Source: Azolla caroliniana (lineage: Eukaryota; Polypodiophyta). From it: a stretch of 64,000 nucleotides of DNA. Below, piece by piece: positions 21,172 to 29,062 of the stretch (positions within the stretch are counted from its first letter, which is position 1; each line of letters opens with the position of its first letter). The position numbers were made by a program, and so were the translations under genes. The DNA lies in contig JBHGNT010000003.1 of the NCBI GenBank assembly GCA_043228905.1, forward strand, positions 23,374,001 to 23,438,000, read 5' to 3'. The notes under the pieces are model-generated. The model was not told the origin of the DNA and made no database searches. It saw only the letters and a list, made by a program, of their open reading frames with translations.

Positions 21172-21651
21172 TCACTCTGCTGGCATGATCGGCTTCTGTC
21201 CGAACATAAGCTCTGCCGGCATGAACCCGGTTACCGAACTGTGCGTAGTCCGGTCCGCCCACAAGGCATAAGGTAGCAGTCGTGGCCAGTTCCCGACTTG
21301 GCCTCCGCACGCCCGTACTAGCGCTTTGAAAATCGGCCCGTGTCCGCGCTCTACCTTCCCGTTCGCCTCCGGATTGTACGCTGTGGTGAGCGAAAGTTTG
21401 ACTCCTAGCCGGTCGAACAGCTCTTCAGCCTCTTCTGCGTCCAACTCACCACGGCCAGCCACGATCTTCCCTACGCACCCGTATCGACATACCACGTCCT
21501 CAATCGAAAACCGGCACACGGCTACGGTCGTCTTGTTCTGCAAGGCTCGGCCTTCAACCTGGTTCGTTAGATCCTCCCGAGCCAGCACCAGATACCGCCT
21601 ACAAGAACCCGCCGATCTGCAGCCACTCCTCGTCGTACTTGCTCTCGTCAA
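21172..21651 (-). pseudogene. gypsy integrase core
   Basis: The frame reads YLVLAREDLTNQVEGRAL, KIVAGRGELDAEEAEELF and TTAYNPEANGKVERGHG, then RLLPYALWADRTTHSSVTG. This is the second half of an RNase H-fold integrase core with the final Glu in KVER. The residue normally Asp in a DRG/DNG motif appears as Gly (AGRG), so the catalytic triad looks broken. The zinc-binding N-terminus is missing. Confidence 0.8.
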
Positions 21652-22096
21652 AATCGTTAAGCGTTGGAGCGCATTCCCTGTCGGTTGTTACGTAAGCCGC
21701 CTCGAAGAAGTCCACGCCGACTTCCTCGTCCTCCGAAACCATGCCGCCCTCGTTTTCGAACCTCGCCCTTGAAAGCATGTCGGCCATGGCATTGTCTTTC
21801 CCGGAAATGTGTCGTATTTCCGGATTTAGGGACTTGATGTACGCTATCCACCTGAGCATTGCCAGGTCCGGCCTCGCGCATCCGGAAACCATGCCAAGAA
21901 TCGGCAGGCAGTCCATCTCGATAATTACCTCTGTCCCGATCAGGTAGTCTTTATCGGCCTTTACCGCCGAAACGATACCCCAGAGCTCACGTTTAACCTG
22001 GGCGTATCCTCGTTGTCGCTCGCTGAGGACGTTCGCGCCGAACCGGATCGGGAAACGCATGTCGTCCTCATCCTCTTGGTTGACGACATGGAGCAC
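21599..22096 (-). pseudogene. gypsy RNase H domain
   Basis: Contains SERQRGYAQVKRELWGIVSA, VIIEMDCLPILGMV, MLRWIAYIKSLNPEIRHI and KDNAMADMLSRA, the usual Ty3 RNase H series with ADxLSR at the end. The 5' side stops abruptly at about 22096, where AT-rich unrelated sequence begins, so RT is absent upstream. Confidence 0.85.
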
Positions 22097-22590
22097 AATT
22101 GAAGACTTGGTTCAATATAAAGTTCTAAAATTGGTATCCATATTCAAATTGTAGAGTAAAACTACATAAACCGTAATTATAAATATGTGGTTTTGGGTTT
22201 AGGAATAAAGTAGTACCCCACTTGTTGGACGGGTATATCGATAGTTTCATTGTATAATGTCATATAGTTCATGACAATGTAATTGGTAAGAGTAACAATT
22301 ACGTACGACATTCATTTATACTATGTGGAACCAGTAGACTTGAACCGTAGGTAACTAAAAACCTCTTATTATCAAAAACATTCGCCTTTTCATATACAGT
22401 CATGCTAACGGAAATGAGAAATTACAATATCATGTTAATATCTCAAACTGAAGAAGAGCATGGTGACCAATTATATGTAAATACAAACAACGGTTCCAAT
22501 AATGATTAAAAAGGGAAATTATGAATAGGTGAATTTAATTAAACGATAAACAATTACAGATGTTCTCATATACAAATATAATATGAAGTG
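22097..22590. other. AT-rich spacer left of the DNA transposon
   Basis: No coding sequence. I looked here for a left CACTA-type terminus matching the right end at 26851 and did not find one, so the left end of the transposon is lost, or lies inside or beyond the gypsy insertion. Confidence 0.45.
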
Positions 22591-23010
22591 ATGGTGAACA
22601 TTATGCCTCAAAATCCTCAATTTTTACATTACGCCATCTACATCAATCTATAAGCAAATCAGGCTGAGCAGGCTCCTCTGGCGCTGATTGTTCTAGACTG
22701 TTTTCATTCGTGTCATCTCCAAGCTCTCCCGAATCTGATGTATGGTCAAACTGTGCTACATCTTCCAGGTCCACCAGCTCCCCTGCTTCTTCATCAATTG
22801 ATGGTGAACATTATGCCTCAAAATCCTCAATTTTTACATTACGCCATCTACATCAATCTATAAGCAAATCAGGCTGAGCAGGCTCCTCTGGCGCTGATTG
22901 TTCTAGACTGTTTTCATTCGTGTCATCTCCAAGCTCTCCCGAATCTGATGTATGGTCAAACTGTGCTACATCTTCCAGGTCCACCAGCTCCCCTGCTTCT
23001 TCATCAATTG
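22591..23010. repeat. Perfect 210-bp tandem duplication
   Basis: Copies are 22591-22800 and 22801-23010, with no difference seen. The duplicated unit covers the end of the methyltransferase gene, from its acidic C-terminal codons through its stop, plus downstream sequence. Its perfection implies a recent event, or an assembly artefact. Confidence 0.9.
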
Positions 23011-23350
23011 GTTCCATTGGTTCTCGTGAAGTCATCTGGAACATCTCTGTCTCGTTGATGTGTTTTGCTCCGACTTCTTGATCCTGATCTGGACAGTCCC
23101 AGATTCCTGTGATCCTCATTTTGATGAAGTTAACTTGAGCAAGGTCCTTCTCCAATGCAACACAGTTTCTAAACATCTTCAATGCACAAGCTGTCGTTGT
23201 ACCTAATGGTCGCATGAACACAAACAAGTATATATAAGAAGTAACGTCTTAAACTTGATAGATAAGATTGAAATTAAATATATATATTATACCTGTGCCA
23301 GAGAACAAGTCTAGGACCCAATCATCTGGATTCGAGAAGAGCTCTATGAG
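22853..23350 (-). pseudogene. Beta-class amino-methyltransferase (N6A/N4C DNA MTase-like), C-terminal relic
   Basis: Two exons fit a 90-bp GT-AG intron (23292-23203). The first (to 23293) reads IELFSNPDDWVLDLFSGTG; the second (23202-22853) continues TTTACALKMFRNCVALEKD. Spliced together they form motif I (DLFSGTGTT), the AdoMet-binding loop, and the next strand with an acidic residue (ALEKD) of an N6_N4_Mtase-type domain. In beta-class enzymes this lies C-terminal to the catalytic (D/N/S)PPY motif, which is missing. Upstream of the exon a TGA and a palindromic repeat replace the rest. The C-terminus is acidic, from EPIDEEAGELVDLEDVAQF to the TGA at 22853. Confidence 0.65.
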
Positions 23351-23358
23351 GCAGGACC

Positions 23359-23446
23359 TTCAACCGAAATCCGATGCAGTGCATCGGATTTCGGTTGAAA
23401 GTGCATCGGATTTTGGTTGAAAGGCAGGCATCGGATTTGCGTTGAA
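23359..23446. repeat. Perfect palindrome with direct repeats of the same unit
   Basis: Arms of 20 bp at 23359-23378 and 23380-23399 are exact inverse complements with a 1-base spacer. Two further direct copies of the right arm (TGCATCGGATTTTGGTTGAA; GCATCGGATTTGCGTTGAA) follow at about 23402 and 23428. Flanking GCAGGAC and GTCCTGGC extend the symmetry imperfectly. It sits exactly where the methyltransferase reading frame is cut. Confidence 0.9.
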
Positions 23447-23572
23447 AGTCCTGGCTTTCAGAATTGCTTTCCAAGTTCGTTGTACAAAATAAAATAAAAT
23501 TTCTATGTGTTGAGGAAAGGAATCTTTAAGGAATCTTTAGGAATCTTAAAAAATGTAATGAATATTACTAAC

Positions 23573-23685
23573 CTGACGATTTTCTTTCCCTTGTTCATGG
23601 TTCGTGCCGGAGGTAGTGCTGTCCACGATGTGCTTCTGAGTGCTCGAAAATTGGCCTGTGCTCTGAGCTCGATGGATTCTTTCAC
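23573..23685 (-). pseudogene. Candidate first exon of the methyltransferase gene
   Basis: On the minus strand a TATA box (CTATATAAGG, about 23725-23715) is followed about 30 bp later by an open frame. An ATG at 23598 starts MNKGKKIVR and leads to a good splice donor (GTCAG/GTTAG at 23573/23572). The frame upstream to 23685 lacks an ATG and may be leader. Linking this exon to the motif-I exon 220 bp away is inference; the intervening catalytic exons are absent. Confidence 0.35.
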
Positions 23686-23895
23686 GTGATAATGAAAATG
23701 AAATTTCTAACCTCCTTATATAGAAGACTTTAGCATTCTTTTTAAAATAAAAAATAATTTTTAATTATTTGTTTTTTAGGAAAATTTCGGAAAATAATAT
23801 AGTTAATCTAAGTGTTCGGGTAGTTATATAGTTAGGCTTCAACATTCCTTAATTTTCTCAAAAGAAGGTTTTAGAATACAGTTAGACTCCCTCAA
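23686..23895. promoter_or_regulatory. Bidirectional promoter region of the transposon
   Basis: About 210 bp of AT-rich DNA separate the divergent starts. A TATA box faces left (minus-strand CTATATAAGG near 23720). A TATATAG lies about 65 bp before the transposase ATG on the plus strand (about 23826-23832). No other element was recognised. Confidence 0.45.
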
Positions 23896-26043
23896 ATGTC
23901 TTCTTCTACAAGTAGAACATCTCTTTTTTCTATTGCCCCCTTTTCATTGTCAGACAACTCGTATTTCTCAATAGAAGAGTACGACCACAAAAAACATTCG
24001 CGGCTTAAACAGAAAAGTGTGGCTCCTAGTACTTCGAATTCTCTGTTTTCAATTGATCCTGTTGATGGCCCTCTTCATGCAAGCTTACAAGCGGACGATT
24101 CTTCGTCGATAGATAACAATAGCATTACTAAACCTCTAGCATTTAAAAGAGTTCCTCGACAAGTTAGTGAAAAGAGATTTAATTTCTTATGTTCTGATCG
24201 TCAACTTCTATGCGACTTGAACAAATCGTGTTGTGCGAATCTCTGTCTATCAACTTATGGAAAGTCAAGGTTACGTGAAACACGACAAAAATACTTGTCG
24301 CTTAATGGGGAAGAGCAAGATACATTTCTTCTTTCGCATATGCAACTTAAATTGGATCACAAAGCAGGGCCTAATTCAACGCAAGTTGAATATTTCCTTG
24401 GACTATATACCAAGTGTTGTCGAGCAGCTTTTAAAATCACTCATAGCATTGGAAATATGCGGCTGCAACGAGTTCAAGAGCGACTTGTGAAGGGCTCCTG
24501 GGTACAGTTCGATCAAAATGGTTCTGGATGTAAGGGTCAAATTGGGCAACAGGCAATTAGGTGGATGGAGGTATATTTTTCAAAACAATGCGAAGTTATG
24601 CCAACGACAGGAAGACTTCATTTGTCAGATAACTTTACTCGAAGGGAAGTTTACCAATCGTACAAGGACGACATGTCTTCCGATGTTGAGCCTTACATAC
24701 AGTACAGGCATTTTAATCGACTATGGAGGTTACAATTTAATAACGTGGTTATCCCACGAAAGGTGCGAACGGGAGTCTGCTCAATATGTGCGAGTTTAAA
24801 AAGTATGGCCAAGGGTGGAAAATCAGATGTAGAGATCAAGAATTACAAGAACCTGTTAAAAGAACATCGTGAAAGTCAGGCATTGGAACGTACTAAGGCT
24901 ATGCATCACCGACAAAAAGCGTTTCAATCTCCCGAAAAGTATATGTGCATGATTATTGACGGCATGGATCAAAAGAAAACTTGTTTGCCGCATTTTCAAA
25001 GACTCCCCAAGGATATTGGAGATGAGTGTCTCGTGCAAATGCATCTAGTGGGTTGTTTGACATACTGTCAAACTATAAGACCGCAAGTGTTCTTAACTTA
25101 TCCCAATATCCACAACGACCCTAATCTTACTGTCACTGTCATGCACAGGGTATTGCAATCATGGTCAAGTATACTCCCGCCAGTTCTATATGTGCAACTA
25201 GACAACACAGCAAGAGAGAATAAGAACTCAACTGTCTTCGGCTATCTAAGCATGCTAGTAGAGAGGGGCATATTTAAAAAGATAAAGGTTAACTTCTTGT
25301 TGGTTGGTCATACCCATGATCACATAGATCAAATGTTCAGTAGGTTCTCAAAGAAACTTGCTCGATGTAATGCTTTCACACTTCCCACGCTATCCAAATT
25401 GATTAGTGAAGCATATACACCAAAGCCTGAAGTACAACACTTGGAAGAAGTATACGACTTTAAACGTTTCTGCATGGATAGTGACGGGACTAAAGGTAGG
25501 GTGCTTGCACCTCTTAATAATATAAGTTTCAACCATGTCTTCCTCATAAAACAAAGATCGGCCCACCTGAAGATGACGGTGTTGTTTGCGAAACAATACT
25601 CATCTAGTGCACAATGGGAGCCCCAAGAAGGTTGTAGGTTCCTTCTTCATATCCCAGATGAACCTCTACATGGTGCACAACAAATGCCATATGATGATCG
25701 TAAAAATGTAGCACCAAATAGTACTATTGATGAACAAAGGGCATATTGGTTGAGATGTCTAGCAGAGAAACAAAATAATATTGATCAGACTAAGAAGTAT
25801 GCTGGTGATGAGGATGTCGAATGGTGGGAGATTTTCTTCACCCATCAACGCACCATTTTAGATAATTACATCGCCGGTTTATGGCCAATCCGTGTCCCAT
25901 TCACATGGAACATTGGGATGACATCAACGATATCGCAGACTCATCACCAACAATCGAATAATATGGAGCTTCATGATTTAGTTCGGCCACTGCAAAGAGA
26001 TATTTATGTGGGACCAAGAAAGTCACGTACTATTGAGGCATGA
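23896..26043 (+). CDS. DUF7869-type putative DDE-like transposase (main part)
   Basis: An intact 715-codon frame from a true ATG. A Cys-rich N-terminal block (LCDLNKSCCANLC) is followed by a TGVCSIC zinc-type motif near residue 290 and then the conserved core. The core has IIDGMDQKK with Asp355, VQLDNTARENKN with Asp436 and VGHTHDHIDQMFSRF with His472, His474 and Asp478. This series (D...D-N...HTHxxID) matches the uncharacterised DUF7869 family found in plant and animal genomes, which I believe to be RNase H-fold transposase-like; the reaction is inferred. A single in-frame TGA at 26041 separates it from its C-terminal domain. The first about 90 residues are Ser-rich and probably disordered. 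Confidence 0.75.
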   Translation: MSSSTSRTSLFSIAPFSLSDNSYFSIEEYDHKKHSRLKQKSVAPSTSNSLFSIDPVDGPLHASLQADDSSSIDNNSITKPLAFKRVPRQVSEKRFNFLCSDRQLLCDLNKSCCANLCLSTYGKSRLRETRQKYLSLNGEEQDTFLLSHMQLKLDHKAGPNSTQVEYFLGLYTKCCRAAFKITHSIGNMRLQRVQERLVKGSWVQFDQNGSGCKGQIGQQAIRWMEVYFSKQCEVMPTTGRLHLSDNFTRREVYQSYKDDMSSDVEPYIQYRHFNRLWRLQFNNVVIPRKVRTGVCSICASLKSMAKGGKSDVEIKNYKNLLKEHRESQALERTKAMHHRQKAFQSPEKYMCMIIDGMDQKKTCLPHFQRLPKDIGDECLVQMHLVGCLTYCQTIRPQVFLTYPNIHNDPNLTVTVMHRVLQSWSSILPPVLYVQLDNTARENKNSTVFGYLSMLVERGIFKKIKVNFLLVGHTHDHIDQMFSRFSKKLARCNAFTLPTLSKLISEAYTPKPEVQHLEEVYDFKRFCMDSDGTKGRVLAPLNNISFNHVFLIKQRSAHLKMTVLFAKQYSSSAQWEPQEGCRFLLHIPDEPLHGAQQMPYDDRKNVAPNSTIDEQRAYWLRCLAEKQNNIDQTKKYAGDEDVEWWEIFFTHQRTILDNYIAGLWPIRVPFTWNIGMTSTISQTHHQQSNNMELHDLVRPLQRDIYVGPRKSRTIEA

Positions 26044-26568
26044 TGGCAAGGTAATTTGCAAGAACTACAAGTGGGAATGTTGGTTGCAACATTAGCAGGG
26101 GACGATACCTTGGGCCATCCATTTTGGATTGCAAAAATTATTGAATTAGTAAGGGATGAAGAAAGTAGTCAGACAAAGTCAATAGTAGTCCATTGGTATC
26201 AGACAAATTCAACTGATGCATTTACAGGAAAGTATTCTTTAGAGATGGTTAAGGATGTCGGATGTTCAAGCAGAAAGAGAAGAAGAAAGAATATACCGAG
26301 CACGGCTACTCTCGCACTAGACCGTGTTGACATACTAGTATATGACTTCTCATTGACAAAATCAGGTCATCTAAGACAAGCAACTATCAAGATAATAAAG
26401 GAGAAAATCCCAAACATGGTGTCAAACGAAATACAGAGAATAACCAGAAGCAATTCTCATAACCACAAAGATGTTGGGTTGGAATTGGATGAGGATAATG
26501 CTTTGATTGCCACTGATGATGAGGATGAGACGTCAGAATGCTCTTCTAGTCCATCAGACATGTCTTAA
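26044..26568 (+). pseudogene. C-terminal domain of the putative transposase, beyond an in-frame TGA
   Basis: Same reading frame as 23896-26043, resuming directly after the TGA: ELQVGMLVATLAGDD, HPFWIAKIIELV, VVHWYQTNSTDAFTGKYS and LVYDFSLTKSGHLRQ. A small beta-rich, chromo/BAH-like module of this form ends other members of the family. Without the TGA the protein would be 890 residues. An internal ATG at 26056-area is not needed to explain it. The tail is acidic (DEDNALIATDDEDETSE). Confidence 0.65.
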
Positions 26569-26789
26569 TATATTGGTTTGGTTCAAGCTGGGGATTGTTT
26601 TACTACATGATCGGAAACTTTGTAAATTTGTTTTGGATGTAAACTCACAAATATGTATAATTGTAACTGGTAGACATGTTGTACATTATTTTGTAATTTT
26701 GGTGATGTATTTTTGGAGGCATTTTACTTATGACTCAAAGTGGTAGTCATGTTGAAATTCAATATATTTTGCCACCTTTTCTAAAAAGC
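26569..26789. other. 3' flank of the transposase gene
   Basis: AT-rich untranslated sequence between the stop codon and the transposon terminus. It contains AATATATTTTG (about 26761) and TTTGTAATTTTGG, possible polyadenylation-type sequence, but no clear AATAAA. Confidence 0.35.
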
Positions 26790-26851
26790 TTTACGCATGC
26801 GTCGTGTCTTTTTGAAAACTGTGTGCTTTTGTGCCCTTTTTTGACGTAGTG
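26790..26851 (-). repeat. Right terminus of the DNA transposon (CACTA-like)
   Basis: The minus strand from 26851 reads CACTACGTCAAAAAAGGGC, then ACAAAAGCACACAGTTTTC and AAAAAGACACGACGCATGCG. CACTA followed by an A-run is the usual EnSpm/CACTA end. A three-base target duplication could not be tested because the other end is missing. Confidence 0.6.
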
Positions 26852-26859
26852 TTCTCATA

Positions 26860-27740
26860 ATGCGACATATTACCTGTTTCAAATGACCCGGTGTTTGAAG
26901 ATACTGAGTGATCTTGGAATGCCAAGTCCATGGCGCTTTCTTAAGGCCGTAGAGTGGTTTCTTTAGTCGACACACTGTTGTTGGATGTGTGCTCGATTTG
27001 AAGCCGGGTAGTTGTACCATGTATTCGACTTGAAGAAAGGCATTCCTGACATCCATCTAATGGAGGTGCCACCCTTTCACTGTTGCAAGCGCTATCACTG
27101 TCTGCACAGTGGTCATCTTTGCCACCGGGGCAAAGGTCTCTTCATAGTCGACTACATGTGTCTGTGTGTATCCTTTCGGTACGAGTCGAGCTTTATAGCG
27201 GTTGATAGTGTCGTCAGCATTATACTTCACTTTGTAAATCCATCTACAACCGATTGCCTTCTTGTGAGATGAGTGAGGAACAAGATCCCATGTCTCGTTC
27301 TTGCATAGTGCCTGCATCTCCTCATTCATTGCTTCGACCCATCGTAGATCCTTGGCTGCTTCGGAAAAACTTTCCAACTCTCAAATAGCTGCCACCTTCA
27401 TCATAAAGGCATAGTGGTATGCCATATAGTCATTGTAGCCGAATCGGCTAACGGGATTCTTTTCTCGAGTGGAGCAACGGAGTTTTTCATTTCCCAATGT
27501 GAGTGCTTTTTTAACTGTTGCCAAGCAATACATCACTCGGCTTGCCGCTTGCTCCCATGTTGAGTAGTCGGCATCCTTTGGGTCAGGTTTGTTTTCTTGT
27601 GCTCATTGAATGTAGCCCCAATTGCCTTGGCCGACAAGGTATTGGTGCATCTTGTACTCCCAAGATGCAAAGTTGTTTCTGTCCAACTTCTCTCTAGGGA
27701 GACCACTCCCCATTTGAGTATTCATTATGTCGATGAAGAT
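26860..27740 (-). mobile_element. Ty1/copia deletion derivative, gag fused to RT
   Basis: Reading down the minus strand: gag start REKLDRNNFASWEYKMHQYL (about 27720), a stop, then PKDADYSTWEQAASRVMYCL. After a large deletion comes pol: AAKDLRWVEAMNEEMQAL, CRWIYKVKYNADDTINRYK, DYEETFAPVAKMTTVQTVI and [10 protein letters not shown], then [15 protein letters not shown] near 26930. Protease, integrase and most of gag are gone, and RT ends before its YxDD motif. No LTR was identified. It abuts the CACTA-like terminus. Confidence 0.85.
27057..27377 (-). pseudogene. copia reverse transcriptase (RVT_2) N-terminal part
   Basis: A 106-codon open frame holding the start of a copia RT: ETWDLVPHSSHKKAIGCRWI, VPKGYTQTHVVDYEETFAPV, then VKGWHLH. 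The minus-strand frame continues in 26781-27056 as [19 protein letters not shown], with catalytic palm residues lost beyond it. Confidence 0.85.
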
Positions 27741-27824
27741 TTCCTTCTTCTTCTTCCTTAGACACAAGCTATGTAGTGTCACTACGATAGCAAATAGCCG
27801 GATTTTGTCGTTGGCGTATCGAAC

Positions 27825-28032
27825 ACACAACCACTATGAGTCAGGTGGGCTTAGTGGATATGCTAAACCGCGCACTTTAATACCATTAAAAGAATCGGAT
27901 ATGATTGTGTGCAGTGGAAGAGATATGTGTGTGTACACAACCACTATGAGTCGGGTGGGCTTAGTGGATATGCTAAACCACGCACTTTAATACCATTAAA
28001 AGAATCGGATATGATTGTGTGCAGTGGAAGAG

Positions 28033-28044
<12 letters not shown>
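27825..28044. repeat. 110-bp tandem duplication ending in a GT microsatellite
   Basis: Units 27825-27934 and 27935-28044 differ at only a few bases. Each ends GAGATRTGTGTGTG; in the second copy the GT run has expanded to about 40 bases (28033-28072). Each holds GGTGGGCTTAGTGGATATGC, vaguely like a Pol III A box, but no B box follows. Confidence 0.85.
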
Positions 28045-28074
<30 letters not shown>

Positions 28075-28325
28075 AAAAAGGAGAGGAGAGGAGAGAGAGA
28101 CAAGATAGATCAAGAAATGAAGTACTCAAGAATATGTATATTAACAAGGAGAATATCAAGTACAAAAATGTAGCATTACAAGGGAGGATAACCGACACTT
28201 TATCAAGTAGGAGGAGGGTGGTTTATATAAGGTCACCCTCTCTCTTCATTAACTTACTAAAACACCCACTCTCTCTTTAGAGCTATAGAAGCTCCTAGGT
28301 CATGGAGAATGTTGAAAATCATTAG

Positions 28326-29062
28326 TTATGTGTCATAGAATATGATTCTATGACACATAGTTAATGTGTAGAGAGTAGTGGTGACTTTTGACCTTTGAGT
28401 GCTCATATATTCTAAAAGGGTGTGTTCACACACTAGATTAGGTTGAGCTTGATTCTCAACAAGGAGTTCAACCACATTGTCCAAAATTGGTATTGCATCT
28501 GGGTTAGCTACACTAGAGCCCCAATGAAACTGGTCACGATCTTGTGGTAATTGTTCCTGTCTTGAACCTGCAGTAGCGTTCACTGAGCCAACACCTGCAA
28601 CCCCATTACCAAGCAAAGTTCTCACCATATTTGATTGCATGTTGTCTCTTCCAATCCTAGACTTTGCTTCAGCAGACGACCCCTCCGACAACCTTGACGT
28701 CATGGTCGAGACAATAACCATAGCATCTGTAGTTCCTGCAACAACTGCCTGTCCACTTGATGCTAGGGTAGCAAGAAAATATGCAGGTAACTCCGTTGTC
28801 TTATTTCCCTGTTTGCATGGTGCCAAATCAGCCGCACATGTGGCGGTTGGTTCAACAGCCACAAGTGATGAAGGCAAGGATACATGGGGAGAGGAAGGTA
28901 AGGAAGCATGAGGAGAAGAAACTTGAAGAGTTGAGGCATGAGGCGACCTGCATGCACACCTGTAGAGGCAGCCACAAGAGCGGCGACATTATTGGTCGTG
29001 TGCAATGACACAGAGGCAGGTGCGACAGAGCGGTTCATCTCAGAGTTCATAAATCTAGACAT
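28326..29062 (-). other. Unidentified minus-strand open frames
   Basis: A 183-codon frame (28326-28877) and an overlapping 99-codon frame (28763-29062) remain open. The composition (Ala, Val, Ser, Thr rich; GVGSVNATAGSRQEQLPQDR) is protein-like, but no domain is recognised. They may be the remains of a retroelement gag/ORF1 whose first part (SRFMNSEMNRSVAPASVSLH) moved out of frame. A host gene exon is less likely. Confidence 0.2.
28327..28359. repeat. 15-bp hairpin
   Basis: Arms TATGTGTCATAGAAT (28327-28341) and ATTCTATGACACATA (28345-28359) are perfect inverse complements around the 3-base loop ATG. No terminator function is implied in a plant nuclear context. Confidence 0.85.

Larger units (their letters stand above)
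18600..22096 (-). mobile_element. Permuted Ty3/gypsy element with one internal LTR
   Basis: Minus-strand order: RNase H (22096-21599), integrase (21651-21172), post-integrase tail (21150-20615), polypurine tract (20636-20623), LTR from 20622, then protease (about 19983-19627) and the RT N-terminus (19488-18600). In a normal element protease and RT precede RNase H and integrase. Here the two halves sit on the wrong sides of a single LTR, and the RT core, most of gag and both outer LTRs are missing. GC content is visibly higher than in flanking DNA. Many frameshifts: not functional. Confidence 0.85.
22591..26851. mobile_element. DNA transposon with DUF7869-type transposase and divergent methyltransferase relic
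   Basis: The unit holds a plus-strand putative transposase gene (23896-26568) and a minus-strand beta-class amino-methyltransferase relic (22853 to about 23685), head to head across a 210-bp promoter region. The right terminus reads, from outside inward on the minus strand, CACTACGTCAAAAAAGGGC at 26851, a CACTA/EnSpm-like inverted-repeat start. The left terminus was not found. The composite assignment rests on adjacency, shared promoter region and one terminus; superfamily placement is inference. Confidence 0.6.

Noticed and set aside
20697-21772. Plus-strand frames across the gypsy block
   Set aside because: Antisense shadows in GC-rich sequence; the minus strand carries recognisable integrase and RNase H motifs.
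22561-22570. Left end of the DNA transposon, from the shared TGTTCTCATA at 22561 and 26850
   Set aside because: The sequence inside the left site does not begin CACTA and is not an inverse of the right terminus, so the 10-base match is probably chance.
28327-28359. Terminator hairpin
   Set aside because: Hairpin terminators of this type are bacterial; here it is a snap-back repeat in plant nuclear DNA.
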